Shown: positions 22,454-34,150 of the stretch, one piece after another | Numbering within the stretch: position 1 is the stretch's first letter | Layout of the letters: the number at the start of each line of letters is the position of its first letter | Assembly (NCBI GenBank): GCA_029532625.1 | Contig: JARFXM010000011.1 | Location: forward strand, 3,609,501-3,673,500 | DNA from: Lomentospora prolificans | Lineage: Eukaryota; Ascomycota; Sordariomycetes; Microascales; Microascaceae | Length of the DNA: 64,000 nucleotides | Reading direction: 5' to 3' | Made by a program: the position numbers and the translations under genes | The notes under the pieces: model-generated | Told to the model about the DNA's origin: nothing | Databases searched by the model: none | The model's input: the letters and a program-made list of their open reading frames with translations, nothing else

Positions 22454-25164
22454 CTCTAGCAACGCTTGTCTACTGCCACTCCATTTTTTTATGTATAATT
22501 CAGGGAAAAAATAACACACTTGACAAAATCCCGACAATGCAGCAGCCTACCGAGGTCCATCGTCCGGATTAGACAGCAACTGAAGGACAAGAGGCGAAGG
22601 ACCATCAACCTCGTATGCGCTTAGTCACGGCCTTGAGCCAGTGTCTGGGATTGTGGGATGCCACTAGTCTGGGGAACCCTGGCCAAAAATGGGCGAGTGT
22701 GCAGAAATTTCCGACGACAAGCCGGGCTGAATTGATTGTCTCAGAAGCAAGAGATGGATTTTTGGTGGGCCCAGCCCAGCTGGATGGACAACAGGATCGA
22801 CAGGGTGCAGACTGGATCAATATTGGCCAGTCGTCTTTCCAAGCAATGAACCCTGGCGCGGAAGCCCAAACCAAGGCAACGGCCGCGCCTCTGGCCAATG
22901 TCGTTCTGAGTCGAGAGCCCAGTTTTCACTGAGCCGCCGCCTCTGTTGGGGTCTTAGATCAATTTCGTCGAGACAAGCCTGCTGTCTCCTGTTCCTGCCG
23001 TGTTTTGTGCCAACTGAACCCCCAAAAAGACAAGCGACCCGTGATACCGCGCACGTATCTAAGTGGAATCTCATCTGGACAAAACTATCCGAGCGACGAG
23101 AGAAGGAAAAACGAGATGGCTGGCGTGAACTGTCACAGCGGTCGTCTTCGCAAACTCTCCATTGTCGGCCAATAGTTCGGGAAGACGATTTTCGGTACGC
23201 TAAAGTTGATGGCACACCCAGCCGCGCGAACTCCATCTACGGCTAAAGTGGGAGTATCGAACAGGAGGCTCGTGCTCAAGTGTGTGGGGTGCTATCTCCG
23301 TGCATCTGCTTCCCGACTGAATATATTGCGTTGCGGGCGAAATAGCCCGTGTCAACCTTCACAGTCTGGCCTGGCGCGTCCTTCCCTGGCTGGATGGACT
23401 TCCTACGCAAGGTACTAACTACTGAGACTGAACCAATATTGGACGGCAGCTTCGTAGTAAGTTGATCGTCGGTTGGTTTGTGCCAAGGCGCCCATCAGCG
23501 CTGGAAAACCTGACGGACTCATCCAATTTTGCACCAGTGCTTGCTCTTTCCCGCTTTATTCGGGAGCGTGCGTCGTTGGCCGCCCTGCAGGGTAGTCGTA
23601 GGGTTGAGGCTAAACAGGCCTTCCTTCCAGAAATAGGCCGACTGAGCGCTGATCACAAAAATGTGAGCGTAGCCCTGTCTATCTCATACCGATCCCGCTG
23701 GCTGTGGCTAGCGAGGCAGAGGAGACTCGTAAATCGCCAGACGGGAAAGTGAGCAGCAGCACTCGCAAAGCAGCACAGGCACGGTCGTGAGGACTCGGAC
23801 CGCGGGGCAGAAGCACTGTAAGCCATGTGATAGTGTTTGGGCCCCTTCGACTTCAATGTTGAGAGCCAGTGTGGTGGGTTTCCCACCCTTCAGGTAGACC
23901 GCTGGCGTCAGTTCTGTTTCCGTTCCCGTCCGCTCTTACTACCTATTTCGGACACATCTTCGCTGCTCTCCAACCGCACTCGATACTTTTGCTCCTGGTT
24001 TGGCCTAGCACCATCCACTGGCGAACGCCGTCTGCCCATTTGCGCCAATAGCTGGCTTTGGCGCTACGGCCCCTGCAGCCCGCAAGCCACGCTGGCTTGG
24101 GCGACCCCTCCATTCTGTCTACCGATACTGACAGGCCGTCCTTCCACGCTGGCTAGCGCACGCTGGCACACCACGAACCTTCCTCATCCATTTCCACCGG
24201 CGGCCCCTGCACAGAGGCTGATCTCGATAAGTAAGCCAGCGCCAGGCGAGAGACGATAAGGCCAGCGTCGGGGCGTCCCTTTTCAATCATCTATTAGAGA
24301 CCAAGTCCTCACCCGGCACTTATCCATCTGGTGTTAGAACCGCCTCGAGTTTGGAAAATTCTTACAAGTCGGATTAGATACATTTGCATTGCGTCGACTG
24401 CCGCCGCTCGCGATTGCAGCTGAACTCGTCCTTACCTGACAGAGGAGTTTGGTATGCGCATCAATTCCCATCTACTTGTACTTGAGCCATTGGCTTTGTC
24501 ACAGTCGTCGAAAGTTGATGCTTTTTGCGAGCGCAAGTTGCTAGTGGGGTCTTTCACGGGCTGATCTGCGAAAAGCAAGCTGGAAGTCTTGACCGTCCAA
24601 GGTACTGGCCAATCCGGTGTTGTAGATCGGATCAATAGCACAGAGCCAGTCGTAATACCCTCGTACCTCTATCCCCATTGTTCACCAACCTCCGCTCCTC
24701 CTTCCAAGAAGTGCGGTACGGGTGCACAGATCCACAAACACGACTAGTCCGTGATGTGCCGATTTGCGTATACAGGATCTTCCTCTTGTCCACACCCCCA
24801 ACAGAGGGTTCATAGCGTTATGCCACGCGATGCAAGTCACCCTTCTGCCTTGGACCCCGGCTCGTAGGTGGGGTAGGGTCAAGAGACAAGTCAGTGGCAG
24901 CGCTCGGCTTTTGATAGTAGTCGATGGCGATGAAGTAAGAGGCCGGCGTCAAAGATGATTTAATGTAGCCGTCTCCTCCCTCCCTCCCTCCCATCGTCTT
25001 GGTCCTTCTTGGCTCCATCTTAGCCTCTCTCTATCCGTAGTGCCGCCACTATTTTCGGCTGTCCCTTGTTCTTTACAAAGTGACCGCCCGTCACGATACG
25101 AGAAAGGTTCTCGACTTATACCTCTCCTCACGCTGGGTCCTCCGCACCCTATTCAACCACCACA
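22454..25164. other. Intergenic, no supported gene
   Basis: No gene supported between tRNA-Lys and the RGS gene. Frames such as 23837-24259 plus are rich in Pro/Ser/Arg and lack motifs. GCTGGC words recur at 24050-24170. A CCCT repeat (24974-24993) lies in the likely RGS-gene leader. Confidence 0.5.
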
Positions 25165-26534
25165 ATGCGCCTTCCATCGTGGCTAGTGTGGTATAAGAAG
25201 CCCGAGTACCGGGACATAAAAGAATACTCTACTGCCGTCGGCAGCGGACGGCGCCCCATCAGCCCTGATGGCCGTGGTAAAACATCTATTCCCAGCCGAT
25301 TGAGCCTGGAGAAGGTCCTTGAGAACACGACGTGCAGCCCGATGTCCCTCTACGACTTCTACATGTATCTTAAGCACATCGAGTACTCCCCCGAGAACCT
25401 AGAGTTTTACATCTGGTAGGTGCCATACAGCCACCACCATGCATGAAGTCCTCCCGCGTTACTAACCCAATACCCTTTAGGTACAAGAATTACGAATCAA
25501 GGCGCCTCAATTCGAAGAATTCTGGGAGCATCAAGGATAAGGATACCCAGTCTCTACACCCTACCACCATCACCGAAGTTGAAGTTCCGCGCACTCCTTC
25601 CGAAGACGGATCCGAGTTCTCCTATGATCCCGAGCTAGGTACGTGACGAAGACTTGTAGTAGGATGGTGAACTCCACCAAACTAACACACCGTTGCAGCC
25701 AAGGAGACCCTCGGCCAGATCGAGCTTATGATTGGAAGCGCCGCCATGTGCTCAGCCAGCGGATGCAGGCCAACACTTGGCGACCGCGTCAAGGCCTTCG
25801 CCGCCAACGTCACAGGAAATGCCGGCACAAACTCTGGCAACTCCAGCTCGACTGACCTCGCCGAGCCGGATCACCGCGCAGAAGTTACAGCCGTCGTCTC
25901 GCTCTTCCTCGTCCCCGGAGCCGACAAGGAGCTCAACATTCCACCGGCCATGAGGGAGCAGGCCCTCGCCAAGCTCCAGCACTCTACCGATCCAGAGCAC
26001 CTCCGGCCCATTGCCGACCACGTCTATCTTCTCCTCAGGAACTGTTCCCACCGCAACTTTGTCCGTCTCGGCGTCTCCAACGGAACTTACGAAACTATTT
26101 GCGTCGCCACCGGCCTCGGCATTGTCCTCACCATCGCTGGTTTCCTATACATGCTTACTCGCTCACTTGCTCCTCATATCGGAACCCATAGTCAGTGGGA
26201 TGCCCTCGGCGCCTGGCCAATGTGGTGGCTTGGTATGACCTTGATTCTTTCCGGCCTTCGCGGGAGCTGCTTCTTCCTCCTGCTCTTTACTCGCCGTCAA
26301 CCTCTTCCCTGGGAGCGCTTCGACGACAGCGCTTCCGTCGTGTCCCAAAGGTCTGCGATTGTGAAGACGCTTTCCCGCCTAATGATCTTTGACCGCAAGT
26401 TCCGAGTCAAGGATGCGAGCTTGAGGCAGCTACAACACAAGATTGTTATCCAAAGCATGATTGGAGGCGCTGTATTTGCAACCCTATCTACGCTGCTCTT
26501 CCTCTTCCTTCCTATCTGGAAGCAAACGATATAA
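25165..26534 (+). CDS. RGS-domain membrane protein
   Basis: Predicted exons 25165-25415, 25481-25638, 25699-26534; 414 aa. The N-terminal half carries RGS-box features: LEKVLENTTCSPMSLYDFYMYL, YSPENLEFYIWYKNYESR, and the closing AMREQALAKLQ...YLLLRNCSHRNFVRLGVSNG region. The middle of the box is widened by a Ser/Thr-rich insertion. The C-terminal half has three hydrophobic segments: TICVATGLGIVLTIAGFLYM, the WPMWWLGMTLILSG/CFFLLLF region, and MIGGAVFATLSTLLFLFLPI. RGS proteins accelerate GTP hydrolysis by G-alpha subunits; members with this RGS-plus-three-helices layout (Rax1/RgsD-like) act at membranes. The symbol is withheld because several fungal paralogues share the layout. The 5' leader has a CCCT-repeat tract. 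Confidence 0.88.
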
Positions 26535-27278
26535 GACGAGAAATTATCTCGGGTAACAAATACTTGGATTCGAGTAAGGCGCAATATCTAGGATATCAGG
26601 ACTTCATTTCGGGGCGGTGAACTTAACAATGACTTGATGCACTTGACGGTTTCGAATACACTCTTTAACTGGTCGTGGATAACCGCATACGCAGGATGTA
26701 TAGCAGGTACCACTTATGATTTCCTATATATATATATTTATTTTTGGGCGGAGGGTCAGACGCAGACGCCTCCCGATTTCCAGCACTCGCAAATACAATT
26801 TCCTAGCACTCTTTTTTTCATTTTACTCATTGATTGATGATCATATATTATTGCTGAGAATTTAAGGACCAAATAAAATACAACACAGCCGCCCAAGCCA
26901 TTGTAGTTGCCAGCAAACTCATTTCCTACTTGGGAGGGAGGATTCCCACTCTTTCCCAGGATGATCCCTCGACTCAAGAACATCAAATATTACTCGTACA
27001 ATAGATTTCGATAAATGAGATGGCTAGGCTCCCGTCATGGGAGGTCGATATTAGACGCGTCGAGCCCTCTTAAAGACCAACTTCCCCCTGAACTAACACC
27101 TGCGCTACGTCAGAGCTCCGTGTGCTTGGTGGAGCCGAACCATTCCGTAGGGCCGGGTCGGGGTTTGATAGTTTGAGAAATAACTCTGGAAGCGATTCCA
27201 TTAGTTCGCGTCAAGCCAGCAAGAATATTACATCTTGGTTTAGGCGAACCGGCGCAATTCCAGAAGAGGCAGGCGCCG
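26535..27278. other. Intergenic, no supported gene
   Basis: Convergent 3' flanks of the RGS and DUF4360 genes, AT-rich, with a short TA repeat near 26731 and several AATAAA-like polyadenylation words (for example near 26871). Confidence 0.5.
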
Positions 27279-27983
27279 CTAGTTGGCTTCGCCGAGCTCG
27301 AGCTGAGTCTCGTCAGCGGCAGCCTGCTCGACGTTTAACGCCTCGGCTCCCACGCTACTGAGCCTCTTTAGGGAGATGGTCAGGTCGTCGAGGGTCATGG
27401 TTCCGCTTCCCTCTGCCGTGGCGGCGAAAATATCAACCAATGTTTGAATCAGCAAAGTCTCCGTCCGGCGGCGCCCTCTGCCTCGGCGAAGGGAGACAGT
27501 GTCTGACTTGGTATAGATTATACCAGCCGACAAATCACCTTCTGGGTCGATGTCGCTTTGGGTTGATACGCTGCCGATCCCAGAGCTTCCGCGGCAACCC
27601 CCCAAGAGTCGATATTGGTTCGTAAGTACGCTTCCGACTCCAGTGTCGATCCGGGCAAAGCCGTGCATCGTCACCTCCGCGACCGCATCATTGCGCCGCC
27701 TTCGCGATGGGGGATGTTCTATCTCAACGGCGATGAGGCAATCCTTCCGAGCAAGGACTGGGTCAACTTCGGGGCCTACAAACGTCTGGTAGGCGTCGAA
27801 GCCAAAGGTGAGTGTTGCGGAATCCGTAGATTGTATTATGGCTACAGTGTCTGGAGGGCAACCCGATCCCGAAGTGCTCACATTTGCTATGGTAGGTAGC
27901 AATGAAGCAGTGGATGCGTCTGGGGAGTCGGGAAGAGGTGAAGAAAGTATCAAGGCTGGAAGGAGCCAGAATAGAGGCTTCAT
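27279..27983 (-). CDS. Secreted DUF4360-family protein
   Basis: An intronless frame of 234 aa from the ATG at 27983; an upstream in-frame ATG at 28094 would bury the signal peptide (MKPLFWLLPALILSSPLP). The mature protein has the DUF4360 hallmarks GSGCPPDTVAIIQSTDSATL, FGFDAYQTFVGPEVDPVLAR, KDCLIAVEIEHP and MHGFARIDTGVGSVLTNQYR, and the closing GTMTLDDLTISLKRL. DUF4360 proteins are small secreted beta-rich proteins of fungi with no established biochemical role. Two Arg-rich stretches (PPSRRRRND, SLRRGRGRRRTE) sit where relatives usually have loops. It could be a divergent paralogue or partly degenerate, though the frame is intact. Confidence 0.8.
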   Translation of the reverse strand: MKPLFWLLPALILSSPLPDSPDASTASLLPTIANVSTSGSGCPPDTVAIIQSTDSATLTFGFDAYQTFVGPEVDPVLARKDCLIAVEIEHPPSRRRRNDAVAEVTMHGFARIDTGVGSVLTNQYRLLGGCRGSSGIGSVSTQSDIDPEGDLSAGIIYTKSDTVSLRRGRGRRRTETLLIQTLVDIFAATAEGSGTMTLDDLTISLKRLSSVGAEALNVEQAAADETQLELGEAN

Positions 27984-29564
27984 CTCTCCAGGGATGCGAT
28001 TATTTAACGAAAGACTTGTATGAGACGAATTCAACGAACGAACGTAGGAAATATTGGCGACTGTATGGATGAATTTACAACTCGAGATGCGCACGATGCC
28101 GCAACCTCTTGCTAATAAATAGTACCAAAGCTGAGATCCAAACCCAATAACCCTAAAGTAGATACTCTTCTATGATGCCAGTGCCCCAGGGTCCGAGTGT
28201 GTTTGGGCATCGTACATCAATGGCATTGCGCGGGCGATCCTCGCATTTTGGGATCCCGACATCTCAGCTCCCACAACCACATAAAACCACAATCACTCAC
28301 GAGACAGACTCGGATTTGGTACAGGGCTGTGCACATACCACTCCCATGAGGAGTCTGAAGCTGGTCGGAGAGCAACCAGATTGCCGAACGTAGATCAGTA
28401 ATATGAGAGGATCAATAGATTGTAAGGGGGATGCACATATGATATGCGGTGACGTCCGCTGGGAATCTATGATCAGCCATGAGCCTCCCAGGATCCAGAA
28501 AATCTACGAACATTTTACCTGTAAGCGAGTTAACGACCCAGTTCCAAAATATCTATGCATGGGAATTCATGCTTAAGTGCTCGCCTAATGCGTCGGGGTC
28601 GTCCGTCTCTTCCAACTGTCCCCGAAAATTTTTAGACTTCTAGGTTCTTTTTCGCCAGGATCTCATGACCGACGAAAGAGATAGGAATGGTTGGGACGGA
28701 ACCTCGAGTTTGGCTTTTCGCATTCGCTCTCCGCCGTTTCCAGGCCCCGGACCCTTTGGGCTCACCTCAACGGCGACACTATGGCCAATGCGGTAATATG
28801 AAGGGGTCGAAAAACGTCAAAGCGACAGAGTCCAAACGCACCGCGACAGCGCAACGAGCGCAAAACCATTGAGCCAAGACCGACATTTTGGGTGCGATAA
28901 GAATGCAGAACTCCATCATGGCGGGGCAAATAAGCTCAACGGTTCGTTCTGCCCCTCACAATGCGACGGTAGAACCCTTTTCTGTTCTTTTCGGAGCAGG
29001 CGCGTGGTGATCGTACATCTCGGCGCCCCTCCATCTTGAGGCTTCCCGCGGGCTGTTGAATTCCAAGGGTGTGAGACGAGGTTGGGAAATACGCCCACAC
29101 TCGTAATCTCTTACGTCAATGAAGCGCTACCAGTGTTCCGTTTTCTGGAGGTGTGGCTCACGGGAGCCGGAGGTCTAAGAGTGACAGCTCGAGCGATGGG
29201 ATGAATACGTTCCGGTGTCATGAAGGCTTGGGCGGGGGATGAGAAGGGGAATAGTAGCATGCAGAAACTTTTGACATCTCAAATAGTATTATTGGATAGA
29301 TCAGATGAAGGACTTGGGTTGCGCCCGTGACTGCTCCAGCACTTGGGCTGGCACCCTGTTTTGGTCTGTTGTATCCTTTGATACAGCCCTTCTTATACTC
29401 CTCTTTTCAAATTCGACTACTGGAGCAGACTTCAAACGCGCAGAAGCATGACAGCGACGGATTTTGTGCTTATAAAATGATCCAGCAGAACATCCCCCAT
29501 GAGCAAGCTTTGATATTTTGGGGGGGGGGGGGGGGGGCCGGGCGGCGCCAAACAACATGGATCA
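27984..29564. other. Intergenic, no supported gene
   Basis: Upstream of the DUF4360 gene and downstream of the F-box gene. It contains short frames without motifs and a run of 18 G at 29520-29537, just past the F-box stop codon. Confidence 0.5.
29520..29537. repeat. G homopolymer, 18 nt
   Basis: Uninterrupted run of 18 G, 28 nt past the stop codon of the minus-strand F-box gene. Confidence 0.95.
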
Positions 29565-31017
29565 CTATTCATTCTGGGAAGCCACCCAGTCTTGCTTATA
29601 CATCCAAGCAAGGCCGTTAAAAGCTTGCTCGGACTCACCCCAGTACCCAACAAGCCCAAGCGGCGTCATTGTACCTCGCAGCCAATGCATGCTCCCCGAC
29701 GCTCCTCTCGGCTGCCTGGCAAGCTCAAAGCCGCCCGTATTCTTATTGATCGTGCCCGCCAACTTGACAGGTCCTTCCGTGTCGGTGAAGCCGTTACCCT
29801 CCAAAATGAGGTTGTCTGCAGCTGCGTCTGGAGTGATGATGAATCGAACGTCTTCGAGTTGAAGACCCATCAAATAGGTGATGGTATTGCAGTTTATGGT
29901 CACTCCTCGCCATGATCCTTCCGTGATATCCTGGACAAATTGTGCAACGCACGCCTCGTTCCATGATCTCCAAGAAGGCGCAAGCGAGAATGCGGCGTCA
30001 ACTGCTTTTAGCGTGGGGCGCGGAATCTCCCCAGTCATCTCTCGGGGAAGGGCGAGAGGAAGTTCGGATTTACTCGTCCGGCGAAACGGGATCCGCCGTG
30101 GAGAAGGGAGCTGGGGACGGGCCTCTTTGTCCCCTCGACCAATCAGCCAGGTGAGAGTACCTACAGCGGCTAGACCCATGGATTGATACGCTTGCCATGT
30201 ATGGTTTTCCGGCTGGGTGAAGCGAGAGCGCGGGTCAAGACAATTTACGGCACACGAGGCGAGCTCATCGAGGTTTGTATGCACGCCGTGGAGCAGGGCG
30301 CCGACCGCGAAACAAAACGCAACTTGGCTGGAAAATAGGTGCGCTAGAGAGGCATTCTGCGGTGGGAAGGGATACTGTAGTATGTTGGCTTCGGTGGCTA
30401 GGATAGACATAGACTCGGTGAAAGCGGCGTCAATTGCCGAGTTGTCTAACATCACAGCAGCGCAGTCATTAGCCACTTTCTTGCTGAAAGCGATCATTGC
30501 TGGCTCCCGAGAATAATTCTGAATGTAACTTACATCCGAGCACGGCTAGGATACTGTAGAGGCCAACCGTACCCTTTATTTTATTCAATTTGCGTGAATC
30601 AAAAGGCTGGGGCACATCGGTGCTCATAGACAGCGCGTATGGAACCATCATGTCCAACAGCTTCGTCTTCAATCGAGGTAGGTATGAGGCTGCAGCAGCG
30701 AAACATCTCCAAGTGGTATGACCAAGGTCCGGCCCGCGAGTGGCTATTGCAGCCCTAAGCCGCTGCACATCACCTTCTCCCCTGATGCCGACCTAGATTC
30801 AGATTACCGATTAGTCTCTGTCAGATCGGTATACTGATCGGTATAAGTTGCCAGCATGAGTTCATACGTGGTTGGCAAACGAGCAGGTGTACACATCTGT
30901 CTCGCTGCAAATTTCGCGCAGCTGGTGACAAGTCTGTGTCAAAGAAACTATATCGTCAACCAAGCATTGGCCTGCTATTTGCTTGATGATCTCCGCGGGT
31001 AGAGATGTAAGAGACAT
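29565..31017 (-). CDS. F-box protein
   Basis: Predicted exons 31017-30868, 30792-30534, 30445-29565; 429 aa. The start at 31017 places a fungal F-box at the very N-terminus (MSLTSLPAEIIKQIAGQC, then LTQTCHQLREIC); an in-frame ATG at 31068 adds 17 residues. Intron 2 uses GTAAGT and a CTAAT branch site to TTAG, restoring frame. The rest of the protein is an alpha-helical region followed by a beta-rich segment (GSWRGVTINCNTITYLMGLQ, GTINKNTGGFELARQP, MTPLGLVGYWG). The F-box should bind Skp1 in an SCF ubiquitin ligase; the C-terminal part would select the client. Similar proteins are numerous and fast-evolving in filamentous fungi. Target unknown. Confidence 0.82.
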
Positions 31018-32045
31018 CGTGGAAAGGCGAGCATTCCCGTAGAAAACTCTAGATTGGAGGATGCTCAAAAGTGATTCTTAAGACAGAAGCTTGTAATCTC
31101 GATTCTCTCTGGTTGGCATGGATAGAAAAGTATAGTTTCCAGAAATGTACGAGGAATATATAGAAATAGTTCAGTCGCCTCCTGATCTTATCGGCGCTGG
31201 TCGATAAGATTTGTGGAACTGTTTGTAAACCGCAAACTTCTCAGGTTGTTCCAGCCAGTGACAAGTGACGTGCCAAGTTGAATGCGGGGGCAGTGTCTGG
31301 GCTGACCTCACGGCCACATCGTGTTCAATGATCCCATTATCATGATGGAAAGCGATCTACGTTAACTTTATTGACGCAGAGACCCAGAAATCCCCAATAT
31401 CCCCGGAGTGTTTGTGACGCTGACTTTTGGGATCACGATAAATGGTTCATCGAGGTGCTGTTTTACAATGTATCGTGTTCGGCATGTCAGACGTCAGACA
31501 GGTAGACCAGCTGTGGGCAGTTGATGGGCAAAAGGGCATCGCATCGTGGGCGACACTGGATACACTCATGCATCGACTGCACATCAGTGCAGGATCCATG
31601 GATGTGTCCCAACAGTCTGGCTGCCTACCATCCAACGTTACACCAGAATGCGTGACCTTGACATTCCCCGGTTCGGAGATTTGCCGGTGTCCACGAGACC
31701 GCCGGGAATGAGCGAAAGAGCTTGAGACTTCAGGGGCAATTCGGCGTGATTCCTGGACACGAAGTCGAAGCAAATTACCAGTGTCGAGCAAAGCCCGAAA
31801 CTGACGTAAACTACGAATAATTTCGGTGACTAATCGAGGCTGTGCCAGGCATCGAGATTTCTGAACCCCAGCGCAGCGAGCTATCACTTGTGTGACGACA
31901 TCGAGCTGTCGGGAATAGCTTCGGTAAGGAGCTGGATTTTGTCATTCCCTTCAGGCCACGTATCGGCCTTTGTAGTTGAGGCCTCGTATTGCGGCCTACA
32001 AATACTGGCCTTCAGGACATCTTCAAGTTCGGTCTGGGGAATTAA
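31018..32045. other. Intergenic, no supported gene
   Basis: Divergent promoter region of the F-box (minus) and CofD-like (plus) genes. A 146-codon minus-strand frame at 31447-31887 was examined and not accepted. A near-duplicate GATCGGTATA pair lies close by in F-box intron 1 (30823-30844). Confidence 0.5.
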
Positions 32046-33622
32046 ATGATGAGTAGGCTGACAGATAATCCCCAACTAAGCTTCATTGAGATGTTTTCGG
32101 CCGATGATTCAACCTTGCTTCCAACCTCGCAGGACCAGGATGACAAGTCCAAAAGTCTGGCATCGAAGTCGTTCCCATTTGAGGGTGACATGGTTGTGTT
32201 TTCTGGAGGCACCGCAGCAAACTCACTGGTCGATGTCTTTGAGCAGGTGCGGGAGGCGAAGCGGTGCAGGCTGCACTACGTAATACCCATCTCGGATAAT
32301 GGCGGAAGCACGAGTGAGGTCATTCGTGTCTTTGGCGGACCAGGTACGGAATGTTTAGAAGCCTTGCAGGCCTAACACCAATGAGACTGATGCCAATTAA
32401 CTCTCTGCCTATAGGAATCGGAGATGTGAGGTCACGTCTTGTGAGACTGATCCCCGAGAACGGGGATGAAGAAACCACGGCTATCCGTCAGTTTTTCAAT
32501 CATCGGCTGCCAAAATCAATTGAAGGAGCTAGAGCTGAGTGGGCCGACATTGTTGAGGGTGTGCACCCGCTATGGAACAATATTTCCTCTCCTCGGAGAG
32601 AGCTTATCCGCTCCTTTCTCAACAGCTTCAACCAGGAAGCTGTCAAGCGCATGAGACCGAGCAGCCGCTTCGACTACTCTGCTGCTAGCGTGGGCAACCT
32701 CTTCTTGACGGGCGCTCGTCTCTTTACTGGTAGCTTCGAGGCCGCAATCTACCTCTTTAGCTCGGCCTGCAGCGTTCCCGACAAGGTGACTGTCCTGCCA
32801 GCCCTCAACACCAATTTTGCTCATCATATCGCGGCCATGTTAGCGAACGGGGATGTCATTACCGGCCAGAATGACATCTCCCATCCTAGCGTCCCAACGG
32901 CTGCGGTCCCCAGCCCCGGAGCAGCCCTCTACCCGGCTTGGCTCCGAAGCCAGAGTGATACCGAGGAACACGACAAAGTCGAGGACGCAAACCTGCCGGG
33001 AACTCTACCCGCTCTTCGGAAGCCGGCTATCACTTTCTCGAAAGAGAAAGAGGAGGAACTCCCTGCCCGTATTGGACGAGTGTGGTACATCAACCCCTAC
33101 GGCCAGGAGATCCGTATTGCGGCCAACCCGCGCGTGATCCAGGCCCTAGAGCAGAGTGACAGTGTAGTCTACAGCATCGGCTCGTTATTCACGTCCCTGA
33201 TCCCCAACCTTGTCCTCAAGGGTGTTGGGGACGTCATTGCCTCTAGTCCCGCCATTCGGAGCAAGGTTCTCATTTTAAACGGCACCCTCGACCGGGAAAC
33301 TGGACCCTCCACAGATCCGTTTACGGCTGTGGACTTTGTAGCCGCCATCGCCAGGGCTTGTTCGTACTCCCGTGGCAAAGCACCGCCGTCGGAGGAAGAG
33401 TACAGCCTCTACGTTACGCATGTCATTTATCTCGAGGGGCCCACTTCGCCTGTTGTAGACAAGAAGCGGTTCGAGAGCCTCGGAATTGAAACTGTTAGAC
33501 TATACGGACCCAGCAGGAGCGGGCGATACGACGCCAAAGCCCTCACGCAAGCATTAGAGGCGATCCTTGGACGAAAGGACATGAGGCCTGATAGGAGTCG
33601 AAGGAACACACTAGTTAGTTAA
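32046..33622 (+). CDS. CofD/YvcK-like (UPF0052) protein
   Basis: Predicted exons 32046-32343 and 32415-33622; 501 aa. Signature motifs of the CofD/YvcK fold are plain: VVFSGGTAANSLVDVF (nucleotide/sugar binding, about residue 50), HYVIPISDNGGSTSEVIR and GGPGIGDVRSRLVRL spanning the splice junction, SVGNLFLTGARLFTG, and a second-half Rossmann-like core (VVYSIGSLFTSLIPNLVLKG, GTLDRETGPSTDPF). CofD transfers phospholactate to the deazaflavin Fo; YvcK-type relatives bind UDP-sugars and help regulate carbon flux and cell shape in bacteria. Fungi are not known to make F420, so the fungal protein is an orphan, perhaps closer to YvcK. The start is the first of two adjacent ATGs and could lie further downstream at 32091. 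Probably cytosolic. Confidence 0.88.
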
Positions 33623-34150
33623 TTTTTTTTTTTTCGTAAGATTGTTACGTGATTGGAGCCCCGTCTCTTCATGGCTCCTGAAACGGATGGAGGATTCTCA
33701 GGCTTGTGTGTTGGGGTTACGCGGGACACGGATCCCGGAGCCTTGCACTCGGGAAGTGCGGGGGATGTTAATTTGCCAGCTCGATGCAGTAAATGTTCGC
33801 ACCGAAACCCGCTTTTATATGTCCGGCACTCCGCGGCCCCAGATCTGAGGTAGGGTAGGGTAGCTCTTCAAACATGAATGGATCGATTGGATTTGAATCG
33901 CTCCAAGCCTGCTACCTCCCCACTACGATTCACGAAAACCACCGACACTCTGCCTGACGTGTCGGCGACTGCCAGCTTTACTAATTTATGCACCCCGGCT
34001 AAAGCGGGCCGGCGCAGATCGCAGCTTTCCCAATCAACGACTTATAAACGCCCTTGGCCCCTCCTCTCGCTTTGACACGATGCCCCTCTCTCGAAGAAAC
34101 CGCATAGAACCTTGTCACCTTGTCCGGACGAGCCCTGTACTATCGAAATC
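33623..34150. other. Intergenic, promoter of next gene
   Basis: Short AT/GC-mixed spacer with no gene. It ends in a compact promoter (CCAAT at 34030, TATAAA at 34043) for the oxidoreductase at 34151. Confidence 0.55.
34030..34048 (+). promoter_or_regulatory. CCAAT and TATA elements
   Basis: CCAAT at 34030-34034 and TATAAA at 34043-34048, 103-121 nt upstream of the start at 34151. Confidence 0.45.

Noticed and set aside
31447..31887. 146-codon minus-strand frame that could be the tail of a zinc-cluster regulator
   Set aside because: No Zn2Cys6 motif, no splice partner, and the sequence does not align convincingly with any regulator family from memory.
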